64,000 nucleotides of DNA from Inquilinus limosus DSM 16000 (GTDB taxonomy: Bacteria; Pseudomonadota; Alphaproteobacteria; DSM-16000; Inquilinaceae): assembly GCF_000423185.1 (NCBI RefSeq), contig NZ_KE383986.1:107800-171799 (forward strand), written 5' to 3'. Shown piece after piece: positions 30,181-38,962 of the stretch; positions within the stretch are counted from its first letter, which is position 1, and every line of letters starts with the position of its first letter. The position numbers were made by a program, and so were the translations under genes. The notes under the pieces are model-generated. The model worked only from the letters and a program-made list of their open reading frames with translations, did no database searches and was not told the DNA's origin.

Positions 30181-30474
30181 TCATCCCTCCCGCACGATCC
30201 GCCGCAGCATGTCGCGGAAGCGGTCGATCTCCTCCACCGTCAGCGGCCGTGCGGCGAGCGGGCCGGAATAGACCTCGTCACGGCGGTCCGGCGGCAGGGT
30301 CAGGGAGCGCCAGCTCGACGCGGCGCCGGCGGCGACGCGGCGCGACAGGAAGCTGCAGCCGCGGCGGAAGAAGTCCGCCTCCCAGGCATCGAAGGGCTGG
30401 TCCAGCCGCTCCAGGTAGCGGGCGGCCCATTCGGCGATTTCGGAACGCGGTTCGCGGCTCTGGCCCCCAGTCAT
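30181..30474 (-). CDS. Small unrecognised protein (97 aa)
   Basis: GGAG lies eight bases before the ATG. The product is soluble and charged, with AEWAARYLERLDQPFDAWEADFF, one Cys, and a C-terminal helix (TVEEIDRFRDMLRRIVREG). No family recognised. The next gene upstream on the same strand is a membrane protein 69 bases away, so an operon is possible. Confidence 0.65.
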   Translation of the reverse strand: MTGGQSREPRSEIAEWAARYLERLDQPFDAWEADFFRRGCSFLSRRVAAGAASSWRSLTLPPDRRDEVYSGPLAARPLTVEEIDRFRDMLRRIVREG

Positions 30475-30543
30475 GAGATCAACTCCGACTCCAATGCCTT
30501 TGGGGCCGAAGCCCGGTTGTCGGCGGAGATAGGACAGGAAGCG

Positions 30544-30996
30544 TCAATCCTTCGTGAATTCGGGCCGGGCGAGCCGGCCGGGGCCGAGCTGCAGCGCCGC
30601 CTCGATCCGCTGCAGCCGCGCCAGAGCGGAGGCCAGGGCGGCGCAGAGCAGCCACAGCACCAGCCCGGAGATCACGGCGCCGCCGCCGACGGCCCACGCC
30701 TCGATCTCCAGCTGCCGGCGCAGCCCCGGCCCGTCGCCGATCATGTCGGCGAGGGTGGCGATTCGGGCATCCGGCATCCCCATCATGTCGGCCGGCCGGT
30801 CGGGAATCAGGGCGGAGATCTGCCCGAGCGTGTCGGCGGCGCCGAACAGCCGGGCGGCCAGGATGGCGCCGATCAGCAGCCCGCCCAGGAACAGGGTGAC
30901 GCCGAGGGCGTGCAGGGCGACCGCCAGGCCCGGCATGCGCAGGCTGTCCGGGTCGCGGCTGGACAGCGGGCGTCGGTCCCTGGAGGCCTGGAGCAT
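30544..30996 (-). CDS. Two-helix membrane protein, unknown function
   Basis: The product is 150 residues, with hydrophobic helices at about 20-47 (PGLAVALHALGVTLFLGGLLIGAILAARLF region) and 96-123 (AWAVGGGAVISGLVLWLLCAALASAL). The intervening loop of about 50 residues is acidic and Met-rich (MMGMPDARIATLADMIGDG). The start at 30996 has AGGGA four bases upstream; the frame stays open further upstream but runs antisense to the gap and DUF1643 gene without a plausible protein. Confidence 0.65.
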   Translation of the reverse strand: MLQASRDRRPLSSRDPDSLRMPGLAVALHALGVTLFLGGLLIGAILAARLFGAADTLGQISALIPDRPADMMGMPDARIATLADMIGDGPGLRRQLEIEAWAVGGGAVISGLVLWLLCAALASALARLQRIEAALQLGPGRLARPEFTKD

Positions 30997-31090
30997 GCGT
31001 TCCCTCGCTCGATCCGAGGGCGGAATCCGTCCGGATCGCGCCGATCTTAAAGCGGCGCGCTTTCGGAGGGGAGGGGGAGTCAGCCTCCGG

Positions 31091-31600
31091 TCAGACCGCA
31101 GGCACCGGTGCCGGCTGCACGGCGTAGCCGACATAGAGCGGATGCTTGGGCGAGCCGTCCGAGGTGATGGCGAGGGCGTGCGGCACCGCCCCGGCCTCCG
31201 CCAGCATCCGCAGCAGGGTGCGGCCCCAGCCGGGGCGCACGGCATCGCAATGCCGGCCCCAGCCGCAGACCACCAGCGCCGCGGCCCGGGCGGCCTCGAC
31301 GATCGCCGCCGGGTTGCCGGGGCCGACCGGATCGGCCTCGGCATAGAGCGCCTTCGGGTCGGTCGAGCGCAGGGCGAAGGCGTTGGTGACGATCAGCCCG
31401 CCATAGCCCATCGCCCGCGCCCGGCGCTCGCAGCGCTCGACCGTGGGGTCGTTCTTGACCTCGTCGGCGGTGGACGGGTTCAGCAGCAGGAAATTGGCCG
31501 GCGGCACCGACCGGTCCCAGCGCCGCCACAGCAGGTAGCGATAGCGCCGGCAGGCGCTGAAGGTGGCGCCGCGGTCGATGAACAGGTCGGTCTGGGCCAT
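31091..31600 (-). CDS. DUF1643 family protein
   Basis: The product is 169 residues with the DUF1643 layout: RYRYLLWRRWD, then the signature LLLNPSTADEVKNDPTVERCERRARAMGYGGLIVTNAFALRSTDPKAL (seen here in full order), then a CGWG segment, and a C-terminal HPLYVGY. The family is widespread in bacteria and phages with no known activity; its fold is thought to resemble a nucleotide- or glycosylase-type alpha/beta domain, which is inference. It appears to be a single gene on this strand. Confidence 0.9.
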   Translation of the reverse strand: MAQTDLFIDRGATFSACRRYRYLLWRRWDRSVPPANFLLLNPSTADEVKNDPTVERCERRARAMGYGGLIVTNAFALRSTDPKALYAEADPVGPGNPAAIVEAARAAALVVCGWGRHCDAVRPGWGRTLLRMLAEAGAVPHALAITSDGSPKHPLYVGYAVQPAPVPAV

Positions 31601-31656
31601 GCCGATCTCCGGTCGAATCGGCCGTTCTTAGCCCAGCCGTCGGGCCGCGTCGCGCT

Positions 31657-31929
31657 CTAATCATGCGGGCCGAGGGCGCGGAGCTGCTCCTCCGCCCGGT
31701 CGAGGCCGAGCGACAGCAGCGCCGCGATCTCGTCCTCGCGCAGCCCCTTCTCCAGGGCGCGCCAGCGCAGCTCGCAGCGCCGCACCGCCTCTTCGAGATC
31801 GGCTTCGGACCGGATGTCCCGGATCGGTCGCATCGGGCGGGCGGCTCCTCGGATGTCGGGTCGGGCGGAGGGGAAGGGGATTCGGCGCAGCGAATCCATC
31901 GGCGTCGACGCGGCGGGTCTCGCGGCCAT
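31657..31929 (-). CDS. Small acidic-helix protein, unknown (90 aa)
   Basis: The C-terminal half (about 40-90) is a clear helical pair, SEADLEEAVRRCELRWRALEKGLREDEIAALLSLGLDRAEEQL region; the first 35 residues are basic and unstructured. The start MAARPAAS is the first sensible ATG; a shorter start at MDSLRRIPF is possible. The ribosome site is weak, so the start is uncertain. No family is recognised. It ends 57 bases before the DUF1643 start, same strand. Confidence 0.55.
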   Translation of the reverse strand: MAARPAASTPMDSLRRIPFPSARPDIRGAARPMRPIRDIRSEADLEEAVRRCELRWRALEKGLREDEIAALLSLGLDRAEEQLRALGPHD

Positions 31930-32011
31930 CAAGGTGTCTCGCTGGGTTGTGTTCGTGTTTTGTTCTAGTCGAAATCGGCGCCCGAGTCGAGTCCGGGAAC
32001 GGCGCCCGGCC

Positions 32012-32602
32012 CTATGCCGGGTCGCGCTCGACCAGATAGAACAGCAGCTTGGGCTTGTAGGGGACGACCTCGACATTCCTGAACCCGGCGTGGCGCAGCA
32101 GGGCGGTCAGCTCCACCGAGTTCAGCGCATTGACCCAGCCCAGCGACCAGCGGTCGCGGCCGATGTTCCGGTCCTGCGGATGGTAGCTCAGCAGGGCGCG
32201 GGGCACCGCGGCGCGCAGCCGGCGCAGGAACCGCGGCACGTCGTAGAGATATTCCAGCACGCCGAGGGCGAAGGCCATGTCGGCCTCGATCTCCGGGAAC
32301 GGCTCCCGGTTCAGGTCGCGGACGATGGTCCGGTCGTCGCGGCGGACGCAATCGAGCGGCAGATAAGTGCAGCCCGCCGGCAGCATCCCCTCCAGCGCCA
32401 TAGCGCCGCAGCCGATGTCCAGCACCCGCATGCCCGGGCGGGCGTGGACGGCGGCCGCCCGGGCCCGTTCGGCCCAGGACTCCAGCTTGCCCATATCCTC
32501 GCGCGACCAGCGCTCGACCAGCGTCGCCCGCTGTTTCGCCGCCGCGATCGTGGCGCGGCGGCGCTCCTCCGGGTCGTTGTCCCCGGCCCAATCCGTCGTC
32601 AT
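32012..32602 (-). CDS. Class I SAM-dependent methyltransferase, MetW-like
   Basis: The product is 196 residues. A helical N-terminus (ERRRATIAAAKQRATLVERW) precedes the Rossmann SAM site RVLDIGCGAMALEGMLP (about 58-75), the acidic LPLDCVRRD at strand 2, and ADMAFALGVLEYLYDVPRFLRRL, which parallels the MetW/Methyltransf_11 region. The middle has SYHPQDRNIGRDRWSLGWVNALNSVEL, typical of a small unassigned alphaproteobacterial group. Substrate unknown. The neighbour upstream is the autotransporter on the same strand, 52 bases away. Confidence 0.82.
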   Translation of the reverse strand: MTTDWAGDNDPEERRRATIAAAKQRATLVERWSREDMGKLESWAERARAAAVHARPGMRVLDIGCGAMALEGMLPAGCTYLPLDCVRRDDRTIVRDLNREPFPEIEADMAFALGVLEYLYDVPRFLRRLRAAVPRALLSYHPQDRNIGRDRWSLGWVNALNSVELTALLRHAGFRNVEVVPYKPKLLFYLVERDPA

Positions 32603-32654
32603 CGGCCTGTCCCCTCCAGGGTTGGCCCCTTCCGACGCGATGGTAGCCGGGTTC

Positions 32655-34556
32655 TCAGAAGCGCACAGCGAGGCGTCCGGTCACGGCATAGTCGTCGCCG
32701 CCGTCGCGGCCCAGCGTGGTCTCGCTGCCGATCTGCGCCGTCACCGCCGGGATCAGCCGGACGGCGACGCCGCCGGCCAGCCGGCCATAGACGCCGCCGG
32801 AGGCCTCGACCTCCTGGACGCGCCGGACATCCGGGACGGTGACGAGCGCCGTGTCGATCGAGCGGTCGCCGCCCAGCAGGTCGCCCTCGACCGACAGCTC
32901 CAGATGCGGCGTGACCAGGGCGGTGCCGGCCTCGAATCGGGCGGCGGCGGCGATCCCGGCGCTGCCGATCAGGGCCTCGGCCGTCTGGCCCTCCACCGTC
33001 ATGTCGAGGCCGGGGGCGCCGGATTCGGAATAGCGGTCGATCTCCACCCGGGAATAGCGCAGGCCGAGGATCGGGCCGAAGGTGAAGGCGTCGACGGCGA
33101 AACGGTAGCCGGCCCGGCCGAAGACGCTGAGGCTGTTGCCGTCCGGGTCGGCCGAGGCGCGCAGCTGCGGCACATAGGTCCGGCGCTCCAGCTCGTAGCT
33201 GTCGAAGCCGTAGGCGACGCCGGCGCCGCCGAACAGCGCGCCGTCGTCATAGCCGGCCACGGCGCCGATCCGGACCGAGCTGTAGTCGACCGTGCCCCAG
33301 CCGCGGTCGAGATCGGCGTCGCCGGTGTCGTAGGCGGCGACCACGCCCAGCGTCACCCGGTCGACCGGCCGCACCGTGACGCCGCCGGTGATCGAGGTGA
33401 CGCCGTAGTCGAAGCCGGTGGCGCCGCGGTCGAAGCCCTGGCTGCCGAAGGCGCGCTGCAGGGTCAGGAAGCCGTCGACCGGCCGGTCCGCAGGGGCGAG
33501 GGCGCCGGCCAGCATCGGACTGCCGGCCGCGTCGCCGCTGCTGATCGCGTCCGTGACCCGGCGCAGGAAATTGTCGCTGGCCAGCAGGGCGAGCCCGGCC
33601 TGGGCGCCGATGGTCGTGGGCGCCATCAGCGTGTCGGCGGCGTATTCCGCCAGCAGCTGGTGCCCCAGCGCGGTCGGGTGCACGCCGTCCCAGAACAGCC
33701 GGCTCTCCGGGTCGCCGCAGACCGATCCGGGCGTGACGTAGGAGGGCAGGGAGGTCGCGCTGGCGACGCAGGCCTCGGTGACGTTGCCGAAGCCGAAGCG
33801 GGCCGGGTCGGCCAGCACGGTCTTGAGGCCGGTGGCGAAGTCGGCCACCACGATCTGCACATCCAGCTCCCGCGCCAGCGCGCCCATCTGCCGGTTCAGC
33901 GCCTCGGCATGGCCCGCGGACAGGGCGCTGGCCAGCGCCTGGCCGGCGGTGCCGCGGAAAGACGGGGTGGCGCCGAGATCCGGCACGTTCGGCACCAGGA
34001 TGGTCCTGGCCCCGGCCGCGGCCAGCCGGCGGACATCGGCCTCGATGTTGCCCACGGTCCGCGCCACCTCGGCCTGCAGCCCGGCCGGCGACGGCGTGCC
34101 GCCGAGCCAGGCGAAATAGTCGTTGGCCCCGCCGTAGAGGATCACCAGGTCCGAGGCGCCGAAGCGGCCTCCGGTACCGGTATAAGCGCCGATCTGGTCG
34201 CGGATGCCGGGCAGGGTGACGCCGCCCTGCGCCAGCAGCGGGTTGGCGATGTTGCCGCTGTCGGTCTCGGCGCCGCCGACGGCGAAGTTGCGGCCCGGCT
34301 CGGCGTCCAGGCCCAGCAGGCCGGGCAGCCGCTCGGCATAGGTCGGGCCGTTGGAGAAGCGGGCGCCGAAATAGGGCGGCGAGACCGGAAAGCGCAGCGG
34401 GAAGGCCGGGTTCTGCTGCTGGATCAGCCCCGGGATCCGGCCGCGGTCGCTCAGGCTGTCGCCGAACACGGCGACGGAGGAATAGGGCTCCTCGGCCCGG
34501 GCCATCGCAGCAGGAACCGCGACGGCCAGCAGCGCCATCGCCACGCAACGCTTCAT
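32655..34556 (-). CDS. GDSL-type esterase autotransporter (EstA-like)
   Basis: Outer-membrane type Va autotransporter with a surface lipase/esterase (633 aa). Signal peptide 1-22; SGNH passenger: VFGDSLSD with nucleophile Ser35, a conserved Gly/Asn pair and LYGGANDYFAW (block III), then DGVHPTALGH (block V, catalytic Asp and His). From about 350 a beta-barrel of alternating strands ends in AVTGRLAVRF with terminal Phe, the BAM signal. ATG at 34556 is preferred (GGGGGATT upstream); a TTG two codons earlier is possible. EstA-type proteins hydrolyse glycerol esters and affect surface properties. Confidence 0.92.
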   Translation of the reverse strand: MKRCVAMALLAVAVPAAMARAEEPYSSVAVFGDSLSDRGRIPGLIQQQNPAFPLRFPVSPPYFGARFSNGPTYAERLPGLLGLDAEPGRNFAVGGAETDSGNIANPLLAQGGVTLPGIRDQIGAYTGTGGRFGASDLVILYGGANDYFAWLGGTPSPAGLQAEVARTVGNIEADVRRLAAAGARTILVPNVPDLGATPSFRGTAGQALASALSAGHAEALNRQMGALARELDVQIVVADFATGLKTVLADPARFGFGNVTEACVASATSLPSYVTPGSVCGDPESRLFWDGVHPTALGHQLLAEYAADTLMAPTTIGAQAGLALLASDNFLRRVTDAISSGDAAGSPMLAGALAPADRPVDGFLTLQRAFGSQGFDRGATGFDYGVTSITGGVTVRPVDRVTLGVVAAYDTGDADLDRGWGTVDYSSVRIGAVAGYDDGALFGGAGVAYGFDSYELERRTYVPQLRASADPDGNSLSVFGRAGYRFAVDAFTFGPILGLRYSRVEIDRYSESGAPGLDMTVEGQTAEALIGSAGIAAAARFEAGTALVTPHLELSVEGDLLGGDRSIDTALVTVPDVRRVQEVEASGGVYGRLAGGVAVRLIPAVTAQIGSETTLGRDGGDDYAVTGRLAVRF

Positions 34557-34631
34557 GAGCAATCCCCCCGGATCAGCCAGACGATTCTGACGATAGAGCG
34601 GGAATGCTACATGCTGACGAACGCCCGCAAA

Positions 34632-34668
34632 CAGAAAGAAGGCGGCCGTGGACGGCGGCCGCCTTTCG
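34632..34668 (-). terminator. Rho-independent terminator after the SRPBCC gene
   Basis: Read leftward, AAGGCGGCCG and CGGCCGCCTT pair around a short loop, followed by CTTTCTGTTT. It separates the SRPBCC gene from the autotransporter gene. Confidence 0.8.
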
Positions 34669-34676
34669 GTCTTGGC

Positions 34677-35117
34677 TCAGCCGCCGAAACGCTGCTTCAG
34701 CGAATCGAAGCCGGCCTGGAACACGCCCTGGCCGATCAGCTTGCGCATCGCCGCCTCGTTCTCTGGCGCCACGTCGAACTCGGCGGTCCATTCGGCGTAG
34801 CTGCGGTCGCCGTCGGTGACCGGCAGCAGGCGCAGCGTGGCGACGTAGTTCTCGACCGGCATCGGCGATTCCAGGATCGAATAACGGACCCGGTGCTCGG
34901 CGTCGGAGAGCGCCAGCAGCTTCTCGCGGATCAGGCCGCCATTCCCCGCCAGTTCCATGCTGCGGATGCAGCCGATGCGGTCGGGGTCGCCGCCATCCTC
35001 GACCTTGCTGCTGGAGATCGCGGGATGCCAGTCGGGCAGGCCGTTGAAGTCCCGGATCGCCCGCCACAGGGTCTCGACCGGGGCATTGATCACGCTGCTG
35101 GTGGTCACTCGGATCAT
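34677..35117 (-). CDS. SRPBCC (START/Bet v1-like) family protein
   Basis: The product is 146 residues of the polyketide cyclase/MxaD-like SRPBCC fold: a beta strand start (VTTSSVINAPVETLWRAIRDFNGLPDWHP), a Gly-rich turn (GCIRSMELAGNGGLIREKLLAL), then SYAEWTAEFDV and the long C-terminal helix. It binds a small hydrophobic ligand by family analogy; the ligand is unknown. GGAGGAG lies seven bases before the ATG. It ends a one-gene unit with its own terminator and is preceded by a repeat element. Confidence 0.88.
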   Translation of the reverse strand: MIRVTTSSVINAPVETLWRAIRDFNGLPDWHPAISSSKVEDGGDPDRIGCIRSMELAGNGGLIREKLLALSDAEHRVRYSILESPMPVENYVATLRLLPVTDGDRSYAEWTAEFDVAPENEAAMRKLIGQGVFQAGFDSLKQRFGG

Positions 35118-35166
35118 GCTCGCATCTCCTCCTGGGATTGAAGCAGTATTGCCGTTTTAGTTTCGA

Positions 35167-35244
35167 TGTCATTGCCGGGCTTGACCCGGCAATCCAGAAG
35201 GTCTCGACATCCTCTGGATGCCCGGGTCAAGCCCGGGCATGACA
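35167..35244. repeat. 78-bp palindromic intergenic element, copy 1 (inverted relative to the other two)
   Basis: Arms are TGTCATTGCCGGGCTTGACC and the matching GGTCAAGCCCGGGCATGACA; the centre has AATCCAGAAGG / CCTCTGGATGC. Copies 2 and 3 are at 41617-41694 and 42446-42523, exactly 78 bases each; this copy reads in the other direction. Located between the SRPBCC gene and the PEP hydrolase-like gene. Confidence 0.93.
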
Positions 35245-35277
35245 GATTAACTGAAAAGACCTCCCCCTCCTTTGTTC

Positions 35278-36108
35278 TCAGAACGAGACCTGCTTGAAGG
35301 CGCGGGTCTGGGCGGTCAGGGCCTGCTCGGTCGGCAGGCGCTCCATCGAGCTGGCGCCGTAGAAGCCGTGGCAGTGCTTGCAGCGCTGCAGGACATGGGC
35401 CGCATCCTCCGGCATCGAAATCGGCCCGCCATGGCACAGCACGATGATGTCCGGCCGCACCGCCAGCGCCGCCGCGGCCCATTCGTCGATCAGCCCGACG
35501 CAGTCGTCGAGGGTCTTGGCCGTCTCGGCGCCGATCGCGCCGCCGGTGGTCAGGCCCATATGCGGCACGATGATGTCGGCCCCGGCCTCGGCCATCGCCA
35601 CCGCCTGCTCGGCCGAGAACACATAGGGCGTGGTCAGCAGGTCCAGGGCATGGGCGCGGGCGATCATCTCGACCTCGAGGCCATAGCCCATGCCGGTCTC
35701 CTCCAGGTTCTGGCGGAACACCCCGTCGATCAGCCCGACGGTCGGGAAGTTCTGCACCCCGGCGAAGCCCATGGCCTTCAGTCCGGCCAGGAAATGGTCG
35801 GTCAGCAGGAACGGGTCGGTGCCGTTGACCCCGGCCAGCACCGGGGTGTGCTTCACCACCGGCAGCACCTCGCGCGCCATCTCGACCACGATCTCGTTGG
35901 CGTTGCCATAGGCGAGGAGGCCGGCCAGTGAGCCGCGGCCGGCCATGCGGTAGCGGCCGGAGTTGTAGATCACGATCAGGTCGATGCCGCCGGCCTCCTC
36001 GCATTTGGCGGAGAGGCCGGTGCCGGCGCCGCCGCCGACGATCGGCTCGCGCCGCTCGACCATGCGGCGGAACTTGGCCAGGAGGTCGGCTCGGGCGAAG
36101 CGGGTCAT
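35278..36108 (-). CDS. TIM-barrel phosphoenolpyruvate hydrolase-like protein (PF09370 type)
   Basis: The product is 276 residues of a barrel family related to PEP mutase/isocitrate lyase-like enzymes. Motifs: [43 protein letters not shown], then AGVNGTDPF, then [33 protein letters not shown], and [16 protein letters not shown] near the end. It is nearly always next to a Tm-1-like ATP-binding gene, as here, eleven bases away. Reported annotations (signal transduction protein, PEP hydrolase) are family guesses; the true reaction is unknown. Confidence 0.88.
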   Translation of the reverse strand: MTRFARADLLAKFRRMVERREPIVGGGAGTGLSAKCEEAGGIDLIVIYNSGRYRMAGRGSLAGLLAYGNANEIVVEMAREVLPVVKHTPVLAGVNGTDPFLLTDHFLAGLKAMGFAGVQNFPTVGLIDGVFRQNLEETGMGYGLEVEMIARAHALDLLTTPYVFSAEQAVAMAEAGADIIVPHMGLTTGGAIGAETAKTLDDCVGLIDEWAAAALAVRPDIIVLCHGGPISMPEDAAHVLQRCKHCHGFYGASSMERLPTEQALTAQTRAFKQVSF

Positions 36109-36118
36109 GGCGGCGTCC

Positions 36119-37324
36119 TCAATGATGGGCGATGGCGCGGAACTCGCGCACCAGCGCGGCGGCGAATTCCGGGTCGTTGATGGCGTGGGGCAGGCGGATC
36201 AGCCGGCGGTTCGGCGTCTGCCGGACCGTTGCCTCCAGCGCCTGGAACAGCGCCTGGTCGGCGGCCGGGTGGTGGAACGGCTTGCCCGGCGCATCGAGCA
36301 GCGACACGCCGCCCTCCGGGATCAGGAAGCGGACGGGCCCGTCCATCCGGTTCAGCTTCGCGCCGATCCAGCGGCCCATCTCGACATTCTCCTCCACCGT
36401 CGTCCGCATCAGCGTCACCTGCGGGTTGTGGACGTAGAGGTTCCGCTTCAGGAAACGCTCCGGCACCGTCTCCATGGCGCCGAAATTCACCATGTCGAGC
36501 GCGCCACAGGAGGCGACATAGGGAACCCGGGTGCGGATGATGCTGTCGAACCGGTCCTCGCCGGCCGGGAACACGCCGCCGAACAGCAGGTCGCAGATCT
36601 CGGTGGTGGTGATGTCGACGACGCCGCCGATCAGGCCGGAATCGACCAGCTTCTCCATCGATTTCCCGCCGGTGCCGGTGGCGTGGAAGACGAGGCAGTC
36701 GTATTCGTCCTCCAGCGCCCGGCGCACCTGCTCGACGCAGGGGGTGGTGACGCCGAACATGGTCAGGCCCAGCGCCGGCTTGTCGGCGTCGCTGCGCGGC
36801 GCCGGATGCGCCACCATCCCAGCCAGGGCATGGGCGGCGTTGCCCAGCACGGCGCGGGAGATGCGATTCACCCCGGCCACGTCGGTGACGGAGTACAGCA
36901 TCATGATGTCGGCCGGCCCGACATAGGGCGCGACATTGCCGGAGGCGACGGTCGAGACCATGACCTTCGGCACCCCGACCGGCAGGTCGCGCAGCGCCGG
37001 TGTGACCAGCGCCGTGCCGCCGGAGCCGCCCAGCCCGATCGCGCCGCCGACATCCGTCCGGCTGCCCAGGAAGCCGCGCAGCGCCTCGGCCATCGCCGCC
37101 ACCGCCCGGCCGCGGTCGTCGCTGAACACGGCGTCGATGCCGCCGGGATGATGCAGGGCCACCTCGCGCGCCGTCACGTCGATCGGAATGCCCTCGGCGG
37201 GCCCGTCGGGGCCGGTGCCGACATCGACCAGCACCGCCGGGACGCCGCGCGCCTCGATCAGCCCCTTCACATAGACCAGCTCGCGGCCCTTGGTGTCGCA
37301 GGTTCCGATGACATAGGCCTTCAT
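36119..37324 (-). CDS. Tm-1-like ATP-binding domain protein (UPF0261)
   Basis: The product is 401 residues. It starts [16 protein letters not shown], the UPF0261 hallmark, followed by a Rossmann-like domain with [53 protein letters not shown], the segment that binds ATP in the plant Tm-1 N-terminal domain. ATG at 37324 has GGAAGG upstream; the frame stays open further but without family similarity. It is co-transcribed with the TIM-barrel partner downstream (order fixed in many proteobacteria and actinobacteria). The plant counterpart fuses both domains and blocks tobamovirus replicase; the bacterial role is unknown. Confidence 0.9.
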   Translation of the reverse strand: MKAYVIGTCDTKGRELVYVKGLIEARGVPAVLVDVGTGPDGPAEGIPIDVTAREVALHHPGGIDAVFSDDRGRAVAAMAEALRGFLGSRTDVGGAIGLGGSGGTALVTPALRDLPVGVPKVMVSTVASGNVAPYVGPADIMMLYSVTDVAGVNRISRAVLGNAAHALAGMVAHPAPRSDADKPALGLTMFGVTTPCVEQVRRALEDEYDCLVFHATGTGGKSMEKLVDSGLIGGVVDITTTEICDLLFGGVFPAGEDRFDSIIRTRVPYVASCGALDMVNFGAMETVPERFLKRNLYVHNPQVTLMRTTVEENVEMGRWIGAKLNRMDGPVRFLIPEGGVSLLDAPGKPFHHPAADQALFQALEATVRQTPNRRLIRLPHAINDPEFAAALVREFRAIAHH

Positions 37325-37498
37325 GGCGCATCCTTCCCTGAGGGTCGCCGGCATCGCCGCGCCGGTTCTTGCTTCGGTTGTCGCCCCGCGGCCGCCCCGG
37401 GCGCAAGGGGGTGTGGGAACAAGGTTCGGCTTCTTTCGTCCGACAATCCAGGTCTATGCTGGCGCCAACGATCTTAGGAGCCCGCCGGGAGACCGCCC

Positions 37499-37912
37499 AT
37501 GACCACCAGCCTGACGCGCCTGGACCACGTCAACATCTGGACCGCCGACATGAAGCGGCTGATCCGCTTCTACCGCGACGCGCTGGGCCTCGAGCCGGGG
37601 CCGCGGCCGGACTTTCCCTTCCCCGGCGCCTGGCTCTATCTCGGCGACCAGGCGGTGGTGCATCTGGTCGAGGTGAAGGAGGAGTTGCACCCGGAGCAGG
37701 TGCAGCTCTCGCACTTCGCCTTCCAGAGCAGCGGCGACCTGGATGCCTTCCTGGCCCATCTGAAGGGCCTCGGCATCGAGACCAAGCTGGGCCGGCCGCC
37801 GCGCAGCGGCTTGGTCCAGGTCAACTTCCACGACCCGGACGGCAACCACATCCATGTCGATTTCAAGGACGGGACCACGCCCGACCTGGTGCCGTATCGG
37901 GAAACCGCCTAG
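37499..37912 (+). CDS. VOC (glyoxalase/dioxygenase superfamily) protein
   Basis: The product is 137 residues of one vicinal-oxygen-chelate domain: SLTRLDHVNIWTADMKRLIRFYRDALGL at the start with a metal-type His, then VVHLVEV, SHFAFQS, and NFHDPDGNHIHVDFK with the terminal metal ligand region. Substrate unknown; glyoxalase, ring-cleavage or resistance roles are all possible. GGGAG is upstream of the ATG. The gene before it is divergent (Tm-1-like). Confidence 0.88.
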   Translation: MTTSLTRLDHVNIWTADMKRLIRFYRDALGLEPGPRPDFPFPGAWLYLGDQAVVHLVEVKEELHPEQVQLSHFAFQSSGDLDAFLAHLKGLGIETKLGRPPRSGLVQVNFHDPDGNHIHVDFKDGTTPDLVPYRETA

Positions 37913-38027
37913 CCAGATTGGGGCCGCGTCGGCTCCAGGCATCCGGCCGTCGCAATCAAGCCTCAGCCGGGGGCCGGTCCCGTGCTAGGTGTCTGGCATT
38001 GCCTTCAGCGAGACGACGCGGCATCCC

Positions 38028-38882
38028 ATGGCGAAACGGCTGATCCTCAAGCTTTCCTGCACCGACGTCCCCGGCATCGTCGCCCGGATCTCGGACTTCG
38101 TGTTCCGCTCCGGGCTCAACATCCTCGAGAGCGCGCAGTTCTTCGACCGCGACACCGGCCGCTTCTTCATGCGGGTGGTGGCCGAGGCGGTGGAGGGCTC
38201 GGTCGACCTCGACGAGCTGCGCGAAGGCTTCGCCCCGATCGGCAGCGAATACGGCATGGGCTGGGAGATCCATGACGCGGACCGGAAGATCCGCGCCCTG
38301 ATCATGGTCTCGAAGTTCGACCACTGCCTGAACGACCTTCTGTACCGGGTGCAGATCGGGGCGCTGCCGCTCGAGATCCCGGCCGTCGTCTCCAACCACC
38401 GCGACAGCTATCAGCGGGTCGCCGCCGCCGGCATCCCGTTCCATTACCTGCCGGTGACCCGGGAGAACAAGGCGCAGCAGGAGCGGCGGCTGATGGAGCT
38501 GGTGGAGGAGGAGGCGATCGACCTCGTCGTCCTGGCCCGCTACATGCAGGTGCTGTCCTCCGAGCTGTGCCGGCGGATGGAGGGCCGGGTGATCAACATC
38601 CACCATTCCTTCCTGCCCAGCTTCAAGGGCGCCAAGCCGTACCACCAGGCCCATGCCCGCGGCGTCAAGCTGATCGGCGCCACCTCGCATTACGTCACCG
38701 ACGACCTCGACGAAGGGCCGATCATCGACCAGGACGTGACCCGGGTTGACCACACGGCCTCGGCCGAGGACATGGTCGGCATCGGCCGCGACGTGGAGAG
38801 CGTGGTCCTGGCCCGCGCCCTGAAATACCACGCCGAGCACCGCGTGTTGCTGAACGGCGCCAAGACCGTCGTCTTCAAGTGA
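38028..38882 (+). CDS. purU: Formyltetrahydrofolate deformylase PurU
   Basis: Hydrolyses 10-formyl-THF to formate and THF, balancing one-carbon pools (284 aa, cytosolic). An N-terminal ACT domain (LKLSCTDVPGIVARISDFVFRSGLNILESAQF) is followed by the formyltransferase fold with the catalytic Asn and His in VINIHHSFLPSFKGAKPY and Asp in TDDLDEGPIIDQD. ATG at 38028 (MAKRLIL) is the usual family start; an in-frame ATG at 37989 would add 13 residues. Spacing suggests it may be separate from the VOC gene 115 bases upstream. Confidence 0.96.
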   Translation: MAKRLILKLSCTDVPGIVARISDFVFRSGLNILESAQFFDRDTGRFFMRVVAEAVEGSVDLDELREGFAPIGSEYGMGWEIHDADRKIRALIMVSKFDHCLNDLLYRVQIGALPLEIPAVVSNHRDSYQRVAAAGIPFHYLPVTRENKAQQERRLMELVEEEAIDLVVLARYMQVLSSELCRRMEGRVINIHHSFLPSFKGAKPYHQAHARGVKLIGATSHYVTDDLDEGPIIDQDVTRVDHTASAEDMVGIGRDVESVVLARALKYHAEHRVLLNGAKTVVFK

Positions 38883-38926
38883 CCGGTCCTCGCCCGGTTT
38901 GACAGCGGCCTGCCTCTGCCATTAAC

Positions 38927-38942
38927 TTAACTATAAAGTTAA
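38927..38942. promoter_or_regulatory. AT-rich palindrome, candidate operator/promoter for the BNR-MoaD pair
   Basis: TTAACT (38927-38932) and AGTTAA (38937-38942) form a perfect inverted repeat around ATAA. The region 38921-38948 is strikingly AT-rich in a GC-rich sequence and lies just before the ribosome site of the BNR gene. Palindromes of this kind are typical binding sites for ArsR/MarR-type repressors, but no such regulator is adjacent. Confidence 0.45.
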
Positions 38943-38962
38943 ATGTTATGGGGGAGGCCGCA

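Noticed and set aside
32367..35141. Long forward open frame of 924 codons antisense to the autotransporter and SRPBCC genes
   Set aside because: Translation is Ala/Gly/Arg/Gln-rich without any motif and spans two real genes, their gap and a terminator.
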